Of a stretch of DNA of 46,389 nt, positions 41,746 through 46,389 are shown piece after piece. The notes below the pieces were generated by a model. The model had not been told where the DNA came from, ran no database searches, and saw nothing but the letters and a program-made list of their open reading frames with translations. Positions within the stretch are counted from its first letter, which is position 1, and each line of letters begins with the position of its first letter. A program made the translations under genes and the position numbers. The DNA lies in NCBI RefSeq assembly GCF_001949145.1, contig NW_019091586.1:21085-67473 (forward strand), written 5' to 3'. The stretch comes from Acanthaster planci (taxonomy: Eukaryota > Echinodermata > Asteroidea > Valvatida > Acanthasteridae).

Positions 41746-43467
41746 CTTTTACTGTTTTCTTTCATTTCTGTCCCCGTGGTTGCAAAGTACATGTAATTTA
41801 CTCTTTAGTGTTGATTTGTTCTTGTTTTTATCTCATCCATTCCTCGATTACGAATAATTTCTGTCATGTTTTATTAAGAAAAAGAAAAAACAGCAAAAAG
41901 AAAATCGGCATATGTAGCAACTGCCCTCATATATATGCGGAAGCCTAAAATTCGTCACTCTTTAAACCCAGCCAATGATTTCTTTTTAATACCGTCGATG
42001 CAGTTCCCATTTGTGGTAGATTTGTAATCTTATAGATACCGGTTTTCCCCGTGGTCCATCCCGGTAATTTCTAAGTAGTACTTCCAATTCCCCAGACAAA
42101 TTGTCTACAACCGTATGACCGCAAGTTTGACCACGGGTTTAAGATGTTACAACCGAGCCTGCTCTATAATACCCTCAGATTATTCCGCTTTAGTCTTCCT
42201 TCAGGTCAGTCAACCTCGTTACCTTCATCAGCACCACACTTTCAATGATGTTAGTCGATGTTTCTAGATAAAACATTATACAGATGCTATTATCGTTGTG
42301 GCCGTGTCTTTTTTTCAACTCTGTTTGGCCGCACACATGTATAATTTCTCCTCTGACCCGCATCTTACATTAGCAAGCACGTTATAATGAGTGATTTATT
42401 GTATCTTAGAACAGGTTTTGAAACATTGTAGCGGACATAATAAGAGGATCATGACACCTGCTTACATTATTTATTTGTTTAGTAGTTTACGCCTTTTATT
42501 ATCAGCTAACCACTGAGAATTAATTCGTTTCCGGCTATTATAGTGAACAGTTTTCGCACGGTGTACGAAAATACAAATACCCTCACGTTAGAGAAAGCAT
42601 CTTTTTGATAATGAGAAAAAAACAGAAAAACATTGTGAAATAGCAATGAAAATAAATAAAGGGCGTCGCTAGAAGACGATCTATTGAAGTTGGGGACGAC
42701 TTGGCTTGTCTTGACTTGGCAAGTAGCTGTAGAGTTTGCAGTAGAAAGCTAAGGCTTGCAGTAAACAGAGCTCGAATGGATGGCGAAGATGTGTGGGCTA
42801 GGACTATATGATGTTTAGGGTTCAAGTACACAGTCTTTCCTTCCCTTTGACTAAATCAGGTTTCGGAACGGAATTCATGTGGCTCTGGTCCAAGCCACCC
42901 ACTGTCCAGCAACGTATGCATGTGTGGTTCAATAGGCTTGCACTGGTAATGTTTTTGCCTAGAGCAGGACAGGGACGAATTTGCAAGTATGGCAGGTTCG
43001 ATAGAGGGAGAAATCACAGAGAGACAACAGAACAGTTCTGTTAATTAAGTCCAGTACCCAAGTGAAGTGGAAGGTCACTGGCTAGGGAAATTATCAGCTC
43101 CTTCTCAAGGACTCTTGTTGCAAGTTCTGCTACCAACTGCCCACACACACTGTCAAGCAACCCACACAAATTGTATGACCTAATTCTGGGGGAGTTAGGA
43201 TTTCCAAAAGTAGGGAAACAAAATCAATTCTATTACATAAGTATTAGGAAGATCAAAACTAGAGCAGGAAAAGTTAAAACAACGTTGTGGCTCATGTTAT
43301 TTATTTCCTGGAGACAAGGCTGATAGTTGGTAGTGACGCTCTTTCTAATTACATTTGATTAGAAAAACAAACAAACCTTTTTCTTCAACAACTCACTCTT
43401 AATGAAAACACAAAGTTAGAAAGTAACCTTGAAAAAGAACAATAACAGAAACAAGACCTGCTACCCT
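41746..43467. other. Intergenic, no gene seen
   Basis: AT-rich unique sequence between repeat elements. No ORF with a recognisable domain was found. Confidence 0.45.
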
Positions 43468-43669
43468 TTCGCTCTAATTGTACGCTACCGCCATAGGCAT
43501 GCAGAGCCTCGATCTGGCAGCTTTTTTCGTGTATGTTGGTGAGTAATTTTGGGCATGATGTTGTTAGTTCTTCTGTCATCAATACTATACGATTGGACAC
43601 TATACGATATTTCAACAGCTGTCAGTTCAAGGCTCTGCATGCCCATGGCGGCACTGTACAAAGAGCGAA
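43468..43669. mobile_element. Inverted-repeat MITE-like element, family 1 copy 2
   Basis: It starts TTCGCTCTAATTGTACGCTA and ends GTACAAAGAGCGAA. Inner arms GCATGCAGAGCCTCGATCTGG and CAGTTCAAGGCTCTGCATGC are inverted. It is homologous to 8208-8424. Confidence 0.75.
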
Positions 43670-43726
43670 TACCATGTACTAGGTGAATGCAATCCACTAT
43701 TTAAGTGACAATTTCTGGTCAGCTCA

Positions 43727-43826
43727 TTAGCATTAAAGGTAGCAGCCCAGCATTTTTCTGAAAAAAAGGGGGATTGTTAGCATTAAAAGTAGCAGCCCAG
43801 CATTTTTCTGAAAAAAAGGGATTGTT
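43727..43826. repeat. 50-bp tandem duplication
   Basis: TTAGCATTAAAGGTAGCAGC and the rest of its unit recur with period 50 at 43777, with one substitution and a shorter G run. This is a recent local duplication. Confidence 0.9.
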
Positions 43827-44276
43827 TGGCCCCTGAAATGGTGAAAATGTGTAAATCGTTGCCAGGATAAACTGCCTAGGTCCTTGAGCTATCCTATGAG
43901 AGCAGAATGGCTAAAAACTACAGCTGAAAAATGGTCCTCAGTGCCCAAGAAGGTTGAGGGTTTCCACTTGAAAAATTACTGCAATCAGACTTCGGGAAAA
44001 TTACTTTTCGAGGGCTGATTTTGTTTAGTGGGAATAATTAAAAATGTAATTGGGTAACCCACAAATTTAAAAAAATTGAAAGGAAATCGAAAGATTAGGG
44101 ACCAGACATTAATTTCATTTGTGTTTCAGCAATCTCAAGGAAGTTGGTATCCTTGTTATTGGGCCCCGAACAGTGCCGATTTTACACTCTTTTCAATGGA
44201 TCTTAAATTAGTGGACTGTACCGTACTATGCAAGTACGGGGGCGAAAATGAAAAAAAAAAAAAAAAACAGTAAAGG
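43827..44276. other. Intergenic with A17 tract, no gene seen
   Basis: Unique AT-rich sequence ending in a homopolymer A tract (about 44251-44267) directly beside element D. Confidence 0.5.
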
Positions 44277-44651
44277 CGCCCTCTATGAACACCAAGAAGC
44301 AAAGGGCGACACGACAAACGACGACGGTCTCGTCGTGCGTCATGTCGTGCGTTGCATCGTGCTTCAGTCGACGTAACAGGCGACGCGATGCACTACACAA
44401 CGTACGACGCGACGCACGACGGTACGACGCGACGGGCAAGGGAAGGGGCAACGTTTAGGTGTCAATAAATGCAACATGGAAAGGACCTAAGGCAGCAAGA
44501 CGCGACGGGCGACGGGCGACGGCACGACGCGACACACGACGCAAGGGAGCCGTCATGCCGTCGCGTCGTCTGGTTGCGTCGCCTGGAGGGAGGCAAGAGA
44601 GTGAGAGAAATGTTTACGGTAAATAGTACACCATATGATCAATAGAGGGCG
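44277..44651. mobile_element. CpG-rich composite element D
   Basis: The ends are CGCCCTCTAT and ATAGAGGGCG (10-bp inverted repeat). It contains both modules found in element C, but the first is in the opposite orientation. The interior is again CGACGGCACGACG-like. No protein coding. Confidence 0.75.
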
Positions 44652-46110
44652 TTTTTTTCCCTACGGAGGTTCCTTTGGTTGGGACTGAACTTCGGTGAGT
44701 TACGAACGAGTAGGAAATGCACGTGTCACGGTTGCATCGCTGGCAACAAAATAAACACTCCCGACGAACGTGGCTCTAGCTTTTCAACAGATGAGGGGCA
44801 CTTTTGCTCAGGGCGGATAGCCACGCTATATTTTTTTATTGGCCTTGCGCTAGAACATAAGTCCTACCTAAAATAGTACAGTAAAACCATGCACAAGGGC
44901 CGCCCTGCCCTATGACCTATACTGATTGAATTTTTTTATTTTTAGTGAACAACAAACCTCACAGTGGAAGCCACGACTCTCACAAGTCTGCAGCCTCTGG
45001 TGATGGTTGTTTGAAATGCTAGAGTTTATTACCTTGTCTCTCAGCTGTGAATTCAGTGGCGTATCAAAACAGGGGTGGGGGAGTCTCCTCAAACAGATTT
45101 TAAAAAAATAATGCTTCATGGGTGAAGTAAGTAATGGACATAATCAAAATAGCACCAAAACCCTACAAAAACAACATCATTTGATGTCCCCCCTCCCCAT
45201 CTTAATCAATGAGCCTGAAACTGCATGAGTCGCTTTTGAATTCCCCCCCCCCACACACACACACACCCCAAAGCTGGGTACACTGCTGTGTGCATTCATT
45301 TTTTCGGGAATCTTATTTGCGCAAGAACTGGGCCTACATAACCTAGGTAGTTGGGTACGTCGTATCAGTGCTATCTTGATTAGGTGATATTTGTTCCATA
45401 CGTCTTCCACTGCTTTTTTTTTCAAATCGGAGCTGGCTAAAGGCTGCAGCTAGTTCATCTTCCTAGTGGACCGGTCCTCTCTTCTCCTCCTCACCCCCTC
45501 CACAAAACGGGTCCCTTGGAATTTATCCAAACCCGACTGGGTAATAGACGATAATTTGGCTAATGTCGTTATGAAGGAGTAATCACGTGACTTTGTGTTC
45601 TTGTGTAGCAGAATAGGCCTATGTGTGCCGTAAATAAATACAGAAAAGAAAACAGTTTGTTTTGCAAAACATAATAAATTGATGTCTATCATGTCTTTTA
45701 ATGCATGAACTCCGCTTCTGAACTCACAGCAAACTAAAACACTCACACAAAACGAATAATGAACACGATAAAAGCATCTTTGCAGTAGCGTCTGATGCTC
45801 GAACAATGGTTACACTGGATTGTTTTGGCTGAGATGCAGTTTTCTTCCTCACAAGAGATAATTAGCATTAGCACAAAGCATTCTAAATCAAAAGGCCGTG
45901 GAAAGCACGGTGGACGCAAGGGGCATTTCGAACATGATTGTTAACATTACATGGATCTTTTAAGGACTTAAAAACACTTTAGAATTAGTATAGCTCAATG
46001 AGCAATTGACAGTAATTTAGTAGACAAATCATTAAAAATTGCATGAATTTGAAAAGGCCTTTTGAATACGATTTTCAGTTACCGAGACATTTCATTTAAA
46101 TCATTAATCA
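44652..46110. other. Distal flank, no gene seen
   Basis: AT-rich sequence with a C11/(CA)n tract at 45246-45270. Short ORFs on the - strand lack recognisable domains. Confidence 0.45.
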
Positions 46111-46113
46111 TTA

Positions 46114-46135
46114 TGACGTCATTACGCTATAAAAA
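46114..46135 (+). promoter_or_regulatory. CRE plus TATA promoter-like pair
   Basis: A full palindromic CRE (TGACGTCA, 46114-46121) is followed by TATAAAAA at 46128-46135, which predicts a + strand start near 46160. No coding exon follows in the remaining 230 bases (the first ATGs give 2- and 9-codon frames). A gene would have to lie beyond the window. Confidence 0.3.
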
Positions 46136-46389
46136 CGGAGGCTGCAAAAGTTTGGCCATTGTCATTTCTTTCGTTAAGTAACCCATGAAATGATTAAAGC
46201 AAGTGTTGGGCCTAACTGAGATGTTATTTGACAGTAGAATCTTGTATTCAAAATTTAAATCTAGATTAAATTGACGTATGATAAAATTAAACGGAGGGTA
46301 ATATTAGGAAAACTTATTAAAGTCAATAATGAAGTCCCTCACTGCAAACTCCAAATGGTCCCATTATATATATCACACAGCAATTTAAC

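Overview
The window is nuclear DNA from an animal, most likely an invertebrate deuterostome such as an echinoderm or lancelet. The evidence is long GT-AG introns, AT-rich noncoding DNA, dense MITE-type repeats, and very frequent palindromic words (TACATGTA, GTAGGCCTAC, TACCGGTA). The assignment to a group is an inference from sequence style and is weak. No operons, CRISPR arrays, rRNA or other prokaryotic features are present.

Two protein-coding genes are well supported. (1) A single-coding-exon BTB/POZ-BACK gene resembling BTBD17 lies on the + strand (6474-7787). It has a likely noncoding 5' exon from about 6068 and poly(A) signals downstream. (2) A complete TM9SF2 gene (transmembrane 9 superfamily member 2, a nonaspanin) lies on the - strand. 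Fifteen coding exons run from 40267 down to 18265. Every intron is GT-AG, the exon phases join exactly, and the product is 675 aa ending in a KxD-type Golgi motif. The two genes are convergent (tail to tail), with about 10.5 kb between their stop codons.

Layout: 1-96 is a 16-bp minisatellite. 105-1537 and 2967-4425 are near-identical 1.45-kb direct copies, each ending at a single N. About 2130-2360 is a CpG-rich possible promoter or first exon. 6068-9300 is the BTBD17-like gene. 9.3-13.1 kb is repeat-rich spacer with a Tc1/mariner-like MITE, a composite element carrying a tRNA-like sequence, and a small MITE. 13.1-18.26 kb has no recognisable gene, and part of it is probably TM9SF2 3' UTR. 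18.3-40.3 kb is TM9SF2, whose introns hold at least ten repeat elements. 40.9-41.75 and 44.28-44.65 kb hold CpG-rich (CGACGGCACGACG-like) inverted-repeat elements. The last 1.7 kb is AT-rich, with one CRE plus TATA promoter-like pair near 46.12 kb.

The two genes have no evident functional link. I found no convincing new multi-gene system. The most unusual observations are in the mobile DNA: a tRNA-like Pol III promoter enclosed by inverted repeats in two places, two TTAA elements fused head to head at a shared TTAA, a 2.7-kb inverted-repeat-bounded unit filling almost all of TM9SF2 intron 11, and a CpG-rich element family with inverted and reshuffled modules. Repeat-family names are inferred from termini and flanks; no database was searched.
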